Assembly (NCBI GenBank): GCA_029891385.1
Contig: CM057232.1
Location: 64,169,824-64,233,823, forward strand
Length of the DNA stretch: 64,000 bases
Direction of reading: 5' to 3'
Origin: Erythroxylum novogranatense
Lineage: Eukaryota; Streptophyta; Magnoliopsida; Malpighiales; Erythroxylaceae
Shown here: piece by piece, positions 11,652-24,200 of the stretch
Layout: each line of letters opens with the position of its first letter
Position numbering within the stretch: the stretch's first letter is position 1
Program-made: the position numbers and the translations under genes
The notes under the pieces: model-generated
The model's input: only the letters and a program-made list of their open reading frames with translations
What the model was told of the DNA's origin: nothing
Databases searched by the model: none

Positions 11652-14600
11652 TATTGGACCCCGAATCTTTTGGTAAGTTAGGATGATTAAATAAGGATTT
11701 TTGAATGATTATTCATGAGTGAAGAAGTTAAGAATTTTTGAAATTGAAATGAAATAGAAGATATGGTATAAATATGAGATGGATTAATGTGGAATTAATT
11801 GACATGTTAATATGCTTAAGGTAAGGTGTCATGAAATTAGGTGGCATGATTTAATGGGATTCAATTATTGTATTCTGTGTACTTAATTAGCATGTTAAGG
11901 AAATTTAATTAACATGTTGATTAGACTAAGACTATATGACATGGATTAAGTGTATTAAGGTGTTATGAAGGTTATAAATGTATTAAGAGTTAAATGGGCC
12001 TTGGACTCAAGTTGGGCTTAAGTGGTGATATAAAAAGAAGAGGATTAAAACAAGAGTAATGAGTTAGGTGGCATGAATAAATACAATTAAATGTGTTAGT
12101 TGAATTTAAGAGTTTAGAGTTTAATTGGGCCTAAGAGAATAATGGGCCTAAATTAAATGAAAAGAAGAAGAAATGGTTTGGACTTAAGAGATTTAGTAGG
12201 ATGAGAAGAAAGAAGAAAGAATAATTGGGCTTTAGGTCCAAATGAAATGAATAAAGAGAGGATATATATGAAATGGGCTTTAATGAAGTAGGAAAAGAAA
12301 AGAAAATAAGTTGGGTTTAAAGAATTAGTGGGCTTGAGTAGTATAAGAGGAAAATAAGAAGAAGAAGGAATTAAGGGAAATGAAGTGGACTTGGGCTTAA
12401 GTTGTAGTATGAGTTAAATGAAGAAGGAAGGAAGAAGGAAGAAGAAAGAAAGAAGAGGAAGTAAATGGGCTTTGGGCTTAAGTGACTTAAGTAAAGAGTA
12501 TAAAGAGAGGAAATAAGAAGGAAGAAGAAGAAGGAGTTGGATTTTGGGCTTAAGTGAAGATGGGCTTAAGTTAAATGAAGAAGGAGTATAAAGAGGAAGA
12601 GTTAAGTGAGTTGTAGGGAAAGAAGAGGAAAAACGAAATTGAAAGGGAGAGGAGAGAGTTTCGCCATGGAAGGAGAAGGAGAAAAGAAAGAAGCTTGCTA
12701 GGGTTTGTGATTTTCCAAGAGATTTAAGAAGAGTTGGAAGAAAGTCCAAGAGATAAAAGGTGTAGGAAGAGTCAAGCTACAATCTAAGCCAAGGAACTTC
12801 TTATTTGAGCAAGGATTTAAGGTAAGTCATGAAGTTAAGTTTAAGTTTTTGTTGGTTTTATGGTTTAGAAAGACTAAGAATGGAATGGGTATAGTGATTC
12901 TCAAGCTAATTTCATGAAAGGGTTTTATAAATTTCATTAGAATTTGTGTTTATTATAGGTTTTCGATTTTAATGAAGGGAAAGAAGGAAGAGAAGAGGAA
13001 CAAGAGTTGTAGCAAAGAAACCAAGGATTTAGCAAGTTATAAGGTAGGTTTTATGTTTATAGTTAAATGATGAGCCACTAATATATTTTTCAAAAGAATT
13101 ATGAATCTAAAATGCTTTCAAATTCATTGTTTTAAAATGCTTTGAAAATTGCTATCATTGATATATAATGGTATGAATGATTTGAAAATGTTATGTGAAT
13201 TGGATGATTGATGATTTGATATGTGAATGTGGATGTTATGTGATTTTGCTTGAGGAATGATGATGCATTGCATATGAAATGCTTTATGTTCATGAAATGA
13301 TTTATGAGAATTTGCATGATTTATGCAAAAATAAGATTTCCAAGATTTCCAAGATTTTTGCCATAGGGCAATCAAGTTTCAAGTCATGATTATATGTTAA
13401 GTGGGTTAGGTTAAGTCCACCCAAGAAACGTCTCGTGCACGATGACCATGAAAAGCCTTCACCTTTGCCTCGATGTGGGCATAGGATGATCCAATATTTG
13501 GACTCCTCAAGATTTGCCCATATAAGATCATTAAATGAGATTATATGGTTGCCAAGAATTGTGGACTTGCCAAACCATTATGATGTGTTAGGTTGTATGT
13601 GTTATATGATGTGAATTGTGATAAGATGAATTGCATTCATGATTTCATGAAAGTTTGAAAAATGCATGAATTGCGTTTATGATTTTATAAACCTTTGAAA
13701 AATGAATGAATTGTGATTTCAAGAAAATGACAAGAGTTCTTAGTTTATGATTTAATGAAACTTTGAAAAAAAATGAATGATTTGTGATTTCAAGGAAATG
13801 ACAAGAGTTTTGAAGAAAACAATGTTTTATGATCCAAAGGAAATTTATATGGAAGTGGACTTCTAAAACTGTTTTGTTCATTATTTGGTTATAAGCATAG
13901 AACCTATTGGGCCCCCCAAGCTCACCCCCCCTATTTTCCCAATTTCCAGGTTTTTAGCAAGAAGTCAAGAGGAAGTGGATCAAGACATCTTGTGCTTGTT
14001 TTATTGTGCATTTGAAGTTTGGTTATGTAAATGTATAGTTGTAATTCATATGAGCAATTGAATAAGGTTATTGGTTTTGGATTTTGGCTAGGAAATGCCA
14101 ATGAAATTGTAAAACTCTTATGTATTATGATTTATGCAATATGGATTTGAGTATGGTTGTGAATGTAAAATTGCATATAAACGAATATGGAGCAATAGTT
14201 GAAAGTTAGCATGATGCCTAAGTCTTGTTGATGAGGATAGCTTTGATGGTTGCCTAGGAATTTAGGGTTTGATGAGCAAATTGAATCAAGAATTTATAGA
14301 ATGATAAAATAAGTGTGATGTTTGAGTCGTTATAAAGTATGTTAGCATGAGAGGGCATGAATAGCATATAGATAGGTAAATGTTATGAGGTTGGGATTGA
14401 TGGTCATGCATGTGTAATGAAGGTGAGAATGAGGCTTGTGTGAGGTTGATTGGGCAAAGTCATGTTGAGGTGTTAAATTATTGAATGAATGAGTTGGGCA
14501 TAAAAATGGGTAGGTTTAGAAAGGTTAGGAGTGTTCATGGTGTTTGGGTTAGGTCAAGAGAGCGTATAGAGGGTTGGAGACGAGCTAATAATAGACATAG

Positions 14601-15554
14601 CTCGAGTTATTGTCTCCATAACTCGACTTGTGAAGCACAGTTGAATAATAAGTCGACTTGTTAGTGATAAGTCGAGTTATTTGTCTCGATAAGTCGACTT
14701 GTTAGTGATAAGTCGAGTTATTTGTCTCGATAAGTCGACTTGTTAGTGATAAGTCGAGTTATCCATCAGCAGACCTCGAGTTACGGAAAAAATGGCATAT
14801 TGGACATTGTTAGAGGCCGAATTTGGTTTTGTGGTCTTCATGAGAATTGTAGATCTAGATGTCTAATTTCAAATGGTGAAAGAACTAACATGATCAGACC
14901 TCTAGATTAAAAGTTATGGCAATCGCGCCAAAAGAGTCTTAATTGGATTTTTGAAGTGAGCATGGTCGATTGTTTTGGGTACAAATCCCTCATACGACCT
15001 CCAAATGAGGTGAGTCTTGAACCATTGGATTTATAAGACATATATATTTCTTAATACAGAAATTGGTATCATTTGGAGTTAAATTGAGGAAGTTCTCATT
15101 AAAGAAAGTGAAAGGCCTAAGAAGAGAGCATGTTTCGGTATGAACTCTTTCAGGTTATTGGAGTATATCTAGAGTTATATAACTCCGATTGAAACAATTC
15201 TTGTCTTAAATTAAACAAGAGTCATAAGGCTATGATTTACAAGAAAATTCCAAATGAATTTAAGATTTTAAGTTTTTCAAATTCGGTGAACGCGTAGAGA
15301 AAATAAGTTCAAGTAAGATGATTAGGTACATGGGCACATTACGGAACTTTGGTAAGTAAATTTTGGGAGCGTTTTGAGCATAAGAATGAATTCATGATGT
15401 CTTTAAGGGTTCAAGGGATTAAGAATGAAAAAAAAAATTTTAAAACCCTTTAAAGTAATACGCACGCTCAGGTTTCACGATCTTAAGCAAGAGAGTTGGG
15501 TTCCGGTAATGGGATCCAACAGTCGGGATCCGATCTCTGGGTCGGGTTCTGACA
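11652..15554 (+). mobile_element. Solo LTR (relative of gypsy2 LTR) inserted in gypsy1 RT
   Basis: A single LTR of about 3.9 kb between TTTTG duplications at 11647-11651 and 15555-15559, with no gag-pol inside. It starts TATTGGACC, so the expected TG is mutated to TA, and ends TTCTGACA. Shared order with the gypsy2 LTR: GA-rich tract with 'gaagaaggagtataaag' (about 12570), 'tagggttt..tttccaagagattta' (about 12698-12725), a G-box-like block (13432-13447, degenerate), and an end reading 'gggtcgggttctgaca'. Solo LTRs arise by recombination between the two LTRs of one element. Confidence 0.88.
14570..14775 (+). repeat. Tandem GTCGAC/GTCGAG palindrome array in solo LTR
   Basis: Units of about 41 bases (AAGTCGACTTGTTAGTGAT, then AAGTCGAGTTATTTGTCTCG) repeat three times at 14652-14762, flanked by looser CTCGAGTTAT and CTCGACTTG copies. 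The core AAGTCGACTTG is the same word as in the copia leader at 4186-4410. Confidence 0.85.
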
Positions 15555-15559
15555 TTTTG

Positions 15560-16519
15560 AGTTTTTGGTTATGCCTTTTGGATTGACAAATGCTCCTGCA
15601 GCATTTATGGATTTGATGAATCGGATCTTTAAGCCATTCTTGGACCAATTTATCATTATCTTTATTGATGATATATTGGTTTATTCCAAGAGTGATGAGC
15701 AACATGAAGGGCATTTGAGGATTTCTTTGGAGACTTTGAGGAGAAACGAGTTGTATGCTAAATTCAATAAATGCGAATTTTGGCTGAGAGAAGTTGCATT
15801 TCTTGGACATGTGATCTCAAAACAAGGAGTGCATGTGGATCCAAAGAAAATAGAAGCTGTGGTGAATTGGGAAGCACCGAAGAATGTAGCAGAGGTGAGG
15901 AGTTTTTTGGGTTTGGCAGGTTACTACAGGAGATTTGTGGAGGAATTCTCCATGATAGCCGCTCCGATGAGTAAGTTGTTGAGAAAAAAATCAGAAGTTT
16001 ATTTGGAGTGATGAATGCCAGAAGAGCTTTGAGGAGCTCAAGTGCAGATTGACAAGTGCTCCGATTCTGGTTCTGCCTTCTGGAGACGAGGGTTATACTG
16101 TGTATAGTGATGCTTCGAGAAAGGGTCTTGGTTGTGTATTGATGCAGGGAGACAGGGTGATTGCTTATGCTTCGAGGCAGTTGAAGCCATATGAGTTAAA
16201 CTATCCGACGCATGATTTGGAGTTGGCAGCAGTGATCTTTGCCTTGAAGATTTGGAGGCATTATCTGTATGGAGTTCAGACGAGGATCTTTACCGATTAT
16301 AAGAGTCTCAAGTACTTATTGAGCCAGCAGGAATTGAATTTGAGGAAAAGAAGGTGGCTTGAGTTGCTTAAGGATTATGACTTGCTGATTGAGTATCATC
16401 CGGGCAAGGCCAATGTAGTGGCGGATGCTTTGAGTAGGAAGTCTTCGGTTGCTTATGTTCAGACAGTCTATCTTGCTTTATTAGAAGAGATGGCCAAGCT
16501 TAAGATAAGCTTGAAGTAG
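15560..16519 (+). pseudogene. gypsy1 reverse transcriptase C-half and RNase H
   Basis: RT resumes with [18 protein letters not shown] and the catalytic FIDD at 15661-15672, then [17 protein letters not shown] and [14 protein letters not shown] frame change occurs near 15985, at a run of seven A. RNase H follows in the new frame: [15 protein letters not shown] (first Asp, about 16100), [17 protein letters not shown] (Glu), [10 protein letters not shown] and [15 protein letters not shown] (last Asp). A stop (TAG 16517-16519) separates it from integrase. Confidence 0.93.
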
Positions 16520-18027
16520 GAGGAGCCGGATTGTCTTCTAGCTAACTGCCACGTAAGACCGATACTCAGGGAAAAGGTTAGGGAATTGCAGGAACAAGAT
16601 GTAGATTTGAGTAAACTTCGAGATGAAATTCAGAATGGTAAGATTTCTGAGGTGATAGTGAGGGATGATGGACTTATGACAGTGGAGAACAAGGTGTGTA
16701 TCCCAGATGTGCAGGAGGTGAAGGATGAGATTTTGGATGAGGCACACAATGCGCCTTACGCCATGCATCCAGGTAGTACCAGGATGTACAGAGATTTGAG
16801 AGAGCATTTTTGGTGGAAAGGCATGAAGAGGGATGTAGCAGAGTTTGTGAGTAAGTGTCTAGTGTGTCAGCAAGTTAAGGCTGAGCACCAGGCACCTTCA
16901 GGCAAGTTGAGGCCATTGTCCATTCCGGAATGGAAGTGGCAAAGGGTGACCATGGATTTTCTGATGGGTTTGCCTAAGACCAGTAGGAAGCATGATGTCA
17001 TTTGGGTTGTTGTGGATCGATTGTGACGAAGTCAGCTCACTTCTTGGCGATTAAGCAGACTAATTCTTTGCATGTGCTAGCAAAGAAGTACATCGATGAG
17101 ATAGTGAGATTGCATGGGATTCCAGATTCTATAGTTTCTGACAGGGATCCTCGGTTTACTTCGAGATTTTGGGGAAGTTTGCAGGAAGCTTTAGGGACTA
17201 AGCTGAATTTTAGTACGGCTTTCCACCCTCAAACGGATGGTCAATCTAAGAGGACCATTCGGACGCTTAAGGGAATGCTTAGGGCATGTGTGATGGACTT
17301 TAGAGGAGCTTGGGATGAGCATTTTCCATTGGTCGAATTTGCTTATAATAATTCGTACCATTCGAGTATTCAGATGGCTCTATATGAGGCTTTGTATGGG
17401 AGGAGATGTAGAACTCCGATCTGTTGGGATGAAGAAGGAGAGAGGAAACTGGTAGGATCAGAATTGATTCAGACGATGGTTGAGAAAGTCAATTTGGTTA
17501 AGCAGCGACTTAAGGCAGCACAGGATAGAATGAAGAGCTACATTGATGCACATCGAAAGGAGATGGAGTTTGAAGTCGGTGAGAAAGTGTTTCTCAAGAT
17601 GTCTCCTTGGAAAGGAGTAATGAGGTTTGGCAAAAAGGGTAAGTTAAGTTTTAGGTATGTGGGTCTTTATGAGATCCTTGAGAGGATTGGACCACTCGTC
17701 TACAAGTTGGCGTTACCTCCGGAATTGTCCCAGATTCATAATGTTTTCCATGTTTCTATGTTGAGGAGGTATAGATCGGATCCTTCTCATATTATTCAGA
17801 CTAGTGAGGTTCAGTTGAGAGATGATTTGAGCTATAAGGAGCTACCAGTGGAGATCCTGGACACCAAGGAAAAGGTCCTTAGGAACAAGATGGTTCAGCT
17901 AGTCAAAGTTCTGTGGAGGAATCATTCAGTAGAGGAGGCTACTTGGGAGCCTTTGGAAGCTATGAAGGAGAAGTATCCGCATCTTTTCGATGATTCAGGT
18001 AATAATTTCGAGGACGAAATTTATTTT
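16520..18027 (+). pseudogene. gypsy1 integrase with C-terminal chromodomain
   Basis: The zinc region has H-x5-H (HNAPYAMHPG) and CLVCQQ (about 16748-16873). A frameshift near 17022 splits the catalytic core: MDF (first Asp) before it and IVSDRDPRF (second Asp, about 17130) after. The expected catalytic Glu in the DGQS-x-RT motif is Lys here (codon 17248-17250), which should abolish strand transfer. The long frame 17035-18117 continues through [12 protein letters not shown] and [13 protein letters not shown] to a chromodomain-like end ([16 protein letters not shown]), which directs integration to heterochromatin in chromoviruses. Confidence 0.92.
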
Positions 18028-18040
18028 AGAGGGGGAGAAA
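18004..18040 (+). other. gypsy1 pre-LTR hairpin and polypurine tract
   Basis: AATTTCG-AGGA-CGAAATT (18004-18021) is an inverted repeat, followed by the purine run AGAGGGGGAGAAA (18028-18040) that primes plus-strand synthesis. The same arrangement precedes the 3' LTRs of gypsy2 and gypsy3. Confidence 0.85.
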
Positions 18041-20295
18041 TGTTGGACCCAAAACTTTTTCTAATTAATGTTATTAAGCATGAATTGTGTTACTTGTGTG
18101 TTTATGACTTAGTTTGATTGAATTAGGAGTAGTAGTGGATAATTGAGGCTTCTTTGAGTTTAATGTGGTTTTAATAGGAATTAAAGGATAAAAGTATCTA
18201 AGGGCAAAATAGGAAGAGCACTTGAGTTGGATAGGTTAAGGCTTTGCATGGAGGGGTAAAATGGTCTTTACCCATCTCATTTAGACTTAAGTGAAAGTAT
18301 TAGAGAGAAAGAAGAAAAAGAGTAAGGAGAAAAGAGAGGAGAGTTGCCGTGGAGTTTGGGAAGGAGAAGAGATTAGGGGCTTTCAATCTTAGAGGATTTT
18401 CGACTGATTCGAAGCAATTCCTGGTAAGTTTAAGCTCGTTCTATCTTGTTGTGGTTAGATTAAACCTAAAGATAGGTTGAATGTGTTAGAATCGGTGGTT
18501 TAGGGTTTTAAGGGAAAACTGGATAGATTTCCTTGGGTTGTTGGATTTGTGGCTGATTTTAAGGTTTGAATGAGTTAGAACTGAAGATTAGGACTTGAAT
18601 CAAGGTTTAGATGTGTTGCATTTGCAAAAGGGAAGGATTGAGGTTTGGAAAATGCTGGGAAATTGGGTTCGGAGTCGTTCTCTAGGCCCGCACGTCACGA
18701 CGTGCGTATGAACACGCCGCGACGTGCGAGTTCATCGCGACGTGCGAAATTATATTCACCGCGACGTGCGAGAAGGAGCACGCCACGACGTGCGAGGAAC
18801 GGGTGCACGCCGCGGCGAGCACGGGCGTTCGCCGCGACGAGTGGGGCTTTGCCGCGGCGAGCCCCTTATTTCCAGCAGTGACGAATTTTAGTCATTTGAG
18901 CATATCTTGGGCTGTAGATGTCCAAATGAGGTGATTTTGGATTCGTTGTGAACTAGAGACAAAGACCTACAAGTCTTAGGAAGGAAAGAAGTTTGGAATT
19001 AGTCTCTAAAGATCTGAGAATTTAGAGGGAGTCGAGTATAGATTGTTCGTGTTAACATTTTTTATTTTCGCAGCTTGTTGATTATTTCTTTTGGATATTG
19101 TTTGAATGGGAACTTAGTTTGTTATAAGAAACCAAGCCGACCTGATCCAATCATAAGAGGAAGGACAACAGTGAGTTGGATTCTCGAGCGATATTAGGTA
19201 GGTAATGTAATTATAGTTATTGTGTGATTAGGCAAATTCTTGCCTATGTGTGAATATATGTTATGTGTTATGTGTGATGAGATGCATGACATTTTGATAG
19301 AATACGTGGTTAATTGTTTCAACATGAATTGTTATACGATTTGAATGATTTGTAAAGAGCATGAGAATTTATAGAAATAAATTTTGATTCTGAGCATGTT
19401 ATGCCTCGACTTTGGTCATGGCATTTTGAATAAAGGAAAAGCATGAAAGCATACCATCAAATAAAATGATTCTGAGCATGATTATGTGCTTTTGTTTGGG
19501 TGATAGTGGAACCATTTCGTTCTTCACGTGCACGTTGACAAGAGCCTTCTTCCGGCTGCCCGCTAGTGGCCTATGAGATCCGAATGGACTCATTTTGTTC
19601 ATGGTGTAAACTTCGGTTTCTCCCTTTTGTTTCCATGGAACCCTTGAGCCGTATGATGTGCATTGCATATTTGATCTGTTCATTATGAAGCATATTTGTG
19701 ATATGTTCTGTAACTTGGATTAATTATGTTGAAGGCGTAAATTGTTTGACTAGCATGAGAGTGCTAGAATTGTTGCATGTATTTGTATATAATATATATA
19801 CGTACATATGCCTAAATTTGTGCTAGTTACCGATGGCTATAATTATGTTAGCCACTGAGCTGTGTAGCTCAACCCATTACTTTTCACTCCTCAGGTGTAG
19901 CTAGCGACACCAGTTGATCCTTGCCAGGCATCGAAGAACTTCGCAATAGTTAAAGATCATTGCATTAGTTAGTATTTTTGGTTAGCCCACCAAGCATGTC
20001 ATCATTGGGCATTCTCATGTATTGTATTTTGGATTTACACTTTAATATGTAAGATGTCATTTTGAGAATGCTTGTCTGAAATTCCTTTAGGTTGTAAGGG
20101 CATGAAGCCCTTGGATTATGGTGTGCCTAGTTCGTAGTTAGAATGTTTGTGTGTATGTTATAATGTGTGCGAAAATGCATGTGTGAATCGAAATTATGTC
20201 TAGATGTTGGGATTGGGTCTGAGGTTTGGGAGCTCGTCGCTGGTGCAGCCCGAGGGGCCACCTCGGGATTGGGGATCCGGGACTCGGGCCCAACA
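18041..20295 (+). repeat. gypsy1 3' LTR
   Basis: Starts TGTTGGACCC and ends GGGCCCAACA. It is homologous throughout to the solo LTR at 55725-57940. It includes the palindrome array (18690-18865), a G-box block (19525-19539), a small hairpin TGAGCT-gtgt-AGCTCA (19856-19871) and a pyrimidine run before the GGCCCAACA end. Confidence 0.93.
18690..18865 (+). repeat. GC-rich array of CGCGACGTGC palindromic units in LTR
   Basis: About eight degenerate copies of CACGCCGCGACGTGCGA, in which CGACGTGC and its inverse form a near-perfect palindrome. It is strongly CpG-rich in an otherwise AT-rich LTR. The arginine-rich open frame here (18645-18881) follows from the repeat and is not called as a gene. 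Confidence 0.88.
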
Positions 20296-20568
20296 GTTTC
20301 CAACGCGATGTTTCCAAAATATTTGTTTTCGAATGTTGGAGTTAAGGTTTTGTCCTTCAACGATATGTTTGCTTTGATTCTGAGCCAATTCGATTGGCTT
20401 TCGATTCCTTCGCTTTTGATATGATTTGATTTCATGGATTTCTCTTTTGATTTGTTTTCGTTCACTTTGACATCTGCAAGCCTTACGATCCGTTCTTTTC
20501 CGTCATATATTTTAAGCAATAGTATAGGTGCCATGGTTTTGTCAAGTAGTTGGGTTTCGGTCCCAACA
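20296..20568 (+). repeat. Tail of gypsy3 5' LTR
   Basis: GTTTCCAACGCGATGTTTCC to GGTCCCAACA matches 24529-24801 of the 3' LTR base for base apart from scattered substitutions. Its abrupt left edge against the gypsy1 LTR end marks the gypsy1 insertion point; GTTTC would be the gypsy1 target duplication. Confidence 0.92.
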
Positions 20569-20572
20569 TGAG

Positions 20573-20585
20573 TGGTATCAGAGCG
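20573..20585 (+). other. gypsy3 primer-binding site (initiator tRNA-Met)
   Basis: TGGTATCAGAGCG four bases after the 5' LTR end CCCAACA. Confidence 0.92.
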
Positions 20586-21221
20586 CCAACATTAGGATCT
20601 TACATGGGTGCATGTGTATAAGTGATATGCATGAGAAATTGAAAGGAGTTTGAATGGATAGAATCAAATTAGTGAGAATGTGATAATGATGTGAATGAGT
20701 TTTTATGAATTATTTGAAGAACCTAATTGATAGTTTGATTAAGGTGATGAGTTATATAATCGATCATAAGAATGTGTATGATATTGAGGTTAGAATGTCA
20801 TGATGATTAGGCTTCTTCGATCACTTTGTTGATTTGATCTTGAATATACATTTGTGAGATGAAATAAGGAATACTTGAAAGATGAGATGAATGATAAAGA
20901 TATATGTATAGAAGTTCAAAAAGGTTGCTTTTGAATGATGATTGGTCCATATTACGGTTCCTTAAGAATTGGACCATTGACTTGTGTAAATATATTAAGA
21001 AATATTGATTTGGGGATATAGTGATTTGATATGATATTGGTGGTATTTGATACAAGAAGTGAAAAAAAATTGTGAATAAGTCGAGATATAAGTATGATGA
21101 GGAATTAGATAAGAAAGTGAATGACTATGATCATTTAGAAGAAATTATACGAAAGAATATGTTATTTGGTGATTCTTAAGTTAGAATTTCGAGGACGAAA
21201 TTCTTTTGAGAAGGAGAGAAA
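20586..21221 (+). other. gypsy3 residual internal region and polypurine tract
   Basis: AT-rich and without a recognisable protein. It ends with the hairpin AATTTCG-AGGA-CGAAATT (21185-21202) and the purine run GAGAAGGAGAGAAA just before the 3' LTR. This is the same 3' end as the coding elements gypsy1 and gypsy2, so the gag-pol block was deleted between a point just after the primer site and the polyprotein end. Confidence 0.85.
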
Positions 21222-24200
21222 TGTTGGACCCTAAACTTTTCTTGAAATTTTTAAGTATAAATTGACATTAGATGAGGAATTTATGGTGAATTATTCATGT
21301 GCAAAGAAAAAGACAATTCAAGAATGTGAATTGTTATATGAGATTAAGATAGGTGAAATATGTTTTCGTTATTGATGTTTATGATTAATTATAGCTTAAA
21401 ATGGTGTTTTGAGTTTAAATAGAATTGATAGTGAATGAATTGCTTTAAATGGGAGTGAAAAGCAAGAAATGAATGATGAAACTGTTAAATTTTAGGAAAT
21501 TGCAAGTCTAAAATTTTGAGGATGAATAGTAGCAGAAAATGGCAATTTGGATCTGAAACTTTGTGAATTTTTCTGGCTTGATCTAGGCAGAATTAGATCA
21601 AATGATCTTCATGAAACTTGTAGCTTCTATTGAGAGCTTTCTATCTCCATAAAGTATGATATTTTTCGATATCGGGATTGAAAGTTGTGATCTTTCAAAG
21701 TTAAGGTTATTTTGCTTTGTTTTTAAAAATGTTATTAACTGTAGATTTATGTGTACTGTGTTTTGAGGAAAATTATGGACTGATATGTTTTGAATTGAGA
21801 TAAGTGGTCTACATGAAAGTTGTATAGGAAGTTTATAGCTTTATAATGATGTATAATATGTTATTTTTGATTGTGGAAATTGGAAGATATGAAATTTGAA
21901 GTTTGGATGTGATATAGGATGACAAATGTCTGGTAGAAACTTTGATTGAAAAATTGACCTAGTTAGAGATTGAAATTGCTTTTAAGTACTTCATGAAAGT
22001 TTTAGATTATGTTTTGATCTTTTCATTGATATAAAGTATGACATTTTTGGACCTTGGCATGGAAAGATAGAAATTTTAGAAATTTTGTTACTGTTAGGGT
22101 GACCAGCCCTCTTTCATTCTTTTGCTTCTAACTTTTCCGTCCGACATCCGATTTATCTAATTTTTGAAGCGTTGGACTTCTAAGACATTACTCTACCTCT
22201 CCATGAAAATTATGGATTTTTTATATTAATTTGAAAAGATTGATGGAATTTAAGTATTAATGTTATAAGAATGCATGAGGGGTATTTTTGGAAGATTACT
22301 TAAGTCTAGGAGTTATAAGGCTTATATTGGAGGGAAAAAGTGACATTTTATGATTTTTAAGAGTATGAATTAGAAGAAGAAAATTGTGAATGAGAAGAGG
22401 AAGAGGGAGAGTGTCGTTGGAGACAAAGGAGGAAGAAGAGAAAAAAAGAGAAAAGCTAGGGTTTTGGAGATCTTGAAGATTTTGAAGCTCCTATAAGTAA
22501 GTTATGCTTTAAATTTCATAGGTATGGTTGAATGAAACCCAAATATAGCTTAACACGTGTAGGAAATTGTCGATGAATGGTTTATGTAAAGGTTTTATTG
22601 TTAGGTTAATGATCGAAGATAGATTTTGATGTTTTGTTAATGATATTGTGTTGAAATGAGTTTGAAAATGAAGTACGAGAGATGGTTTAGGGTTTAGATG
22701 AGTTATATTTTGAAAGATGGGAAGAATATAGCCGAAGATCTTCAAAAATTAGGTTTCGGGAGGTTTTTGGGCTCGCACATCACAACGTGCTCATGCGCAC
22801 ATCACGGCGCGCGCAAGCAAGCGTGCACATCACGGCGCACGTAAGTGCCCTTGTCGCGGCAAGCTCAACCTTCGTCGCGGCGAGCTCAACTTTCCTGCAC
22901 AGACATATTTTGGTATTTTGGGCATAACTTTTGATGTAGATGTCCAAATGAGATAATTTTTGATTCGTTGTAAATTAGAGACATAGGGATACAAGTTTTA
23001 TGAAAAAATAAAGTTCTGATTCAGTCTCTAAAGATATCAAATTTTGGATGGAAGTTGAGCATAGAATTTTTATCTCAGCATAAGTTATAATTCGAATTGT
23101 TAAGTATGACTTTCCGATTTCTACACCAAATTGAATGAAACTTTGGTGATTGTTTAAGGAAATCAAGTGAGGCAAGAGGAGCAAGAGGAACAAGAGGGAA
23201 GATATTCCTAAGCAAGTTTTAAGCATGGATATGAGGTGGGTACATGTTTATAATTTTAAATAAGCTACTACTCTTTTCTTTAAATCAAAGAAATGTTCTG
23301 ATTTTATTTGCATCATAAGTGTTGCATTATTGTTTATAAATGACTTGTGAAATATGTCATATGTTTGTTACATGACTTGAGTGATATTTTGAAAAAGATG
23401 TATGTTTAAGAAGTCATGTTTTCAAGAATGGTTTTCAAGATATACATCAAGTATATGATAAGCAAGTTTTCAAGAAAAGTGCCATATTCGGCAACAAGTT
23501 ACAAGATTTTGAAATCTATCTGTTAAGTGGGTTTATGGTAGTCCCTCAAGAACCGTCACGTGCACGTTGACCCAAGAATAGGCTTTTTCCGCCTGCCCGC
23601 TAGTAGCACGGAGCTCCTTCAAGGACTACCTCAAGAATTTACGGCTACATAAGACCATTATATGGGAATGTGTAGTGCGTCATGAACCTGGACTTACCCA
23701 AACCATTCTGATGTGTCTATGTTCTCATGTTATGTTTGATCAATTTTGATGCATTCATGAATTTCAACTTATGGATTTTGGCTGAAAGCCTAGAAAAACA
23801 TGCGTTTTATAAACTCAAGGAAAGTTTTCTAAGACAAGTGAACTGTTTTCAAGTTTTTGCTTATCTTTTATTATAAAAAAGTTATCCACGAGCTGTAAAG
23901 CTCAGCCCCCCTTTCATCCCCATCTCCAAGTATTAAGATGGAGATCGGATGAAAGAAAGTTTAAACGTCCGTTCGTTAGGTATATGATTGGTTTTTAAGT
24001 TAATTTGTTGTAAGATTCAGATCTCAGACATGTTGAGAATTTTGGGATTTTTGTATCTTGTGCTTTTTGGATTTTGATATTGATGTTGTAGCATGACTTG
24101 GAATGCCATTAAGATTTTGTAAGCATGTATTTCTTTGATGTAAATGAATTATGGAATTGTGTATAGAATCGAATTGTGAATGTGCCTTGGATATTGAAGT

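Larger units (their letters stand above)
710..20295 (+). mobile_element. Ty3/gypsy chromovirus 'gypsy1', split by nested insertions
   Basis: Pieces in order: gag zinc knuckles and protease start (710-1232), the rest of protease and the RT start (10902-11651), RT to chromodomain (15560-18027), polypurine tract and 3' LTR (18041-20295). Reading continues across each insertion once the inserted element and its duplication are removed. The 5' LTR and most of gag lie left of the window. The right end abuts the tail of another LTR (20296), whose second copy shows the uninterrupted sequence at 24528-24529. Gypsy1 therefore sits inside the 5' LTR of gypsy3. Frameshifts, a stop codon and changed catalytic residues make it non-autonomous. 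Confidence 0.85.

Noticed and set aside
18645..18881. 78-residue arginine-rich open frame
   Set aside because: It is a translation of the GC-rich palindrome array in the LTR; no domain, and the array is non-coding in the other LTRs.
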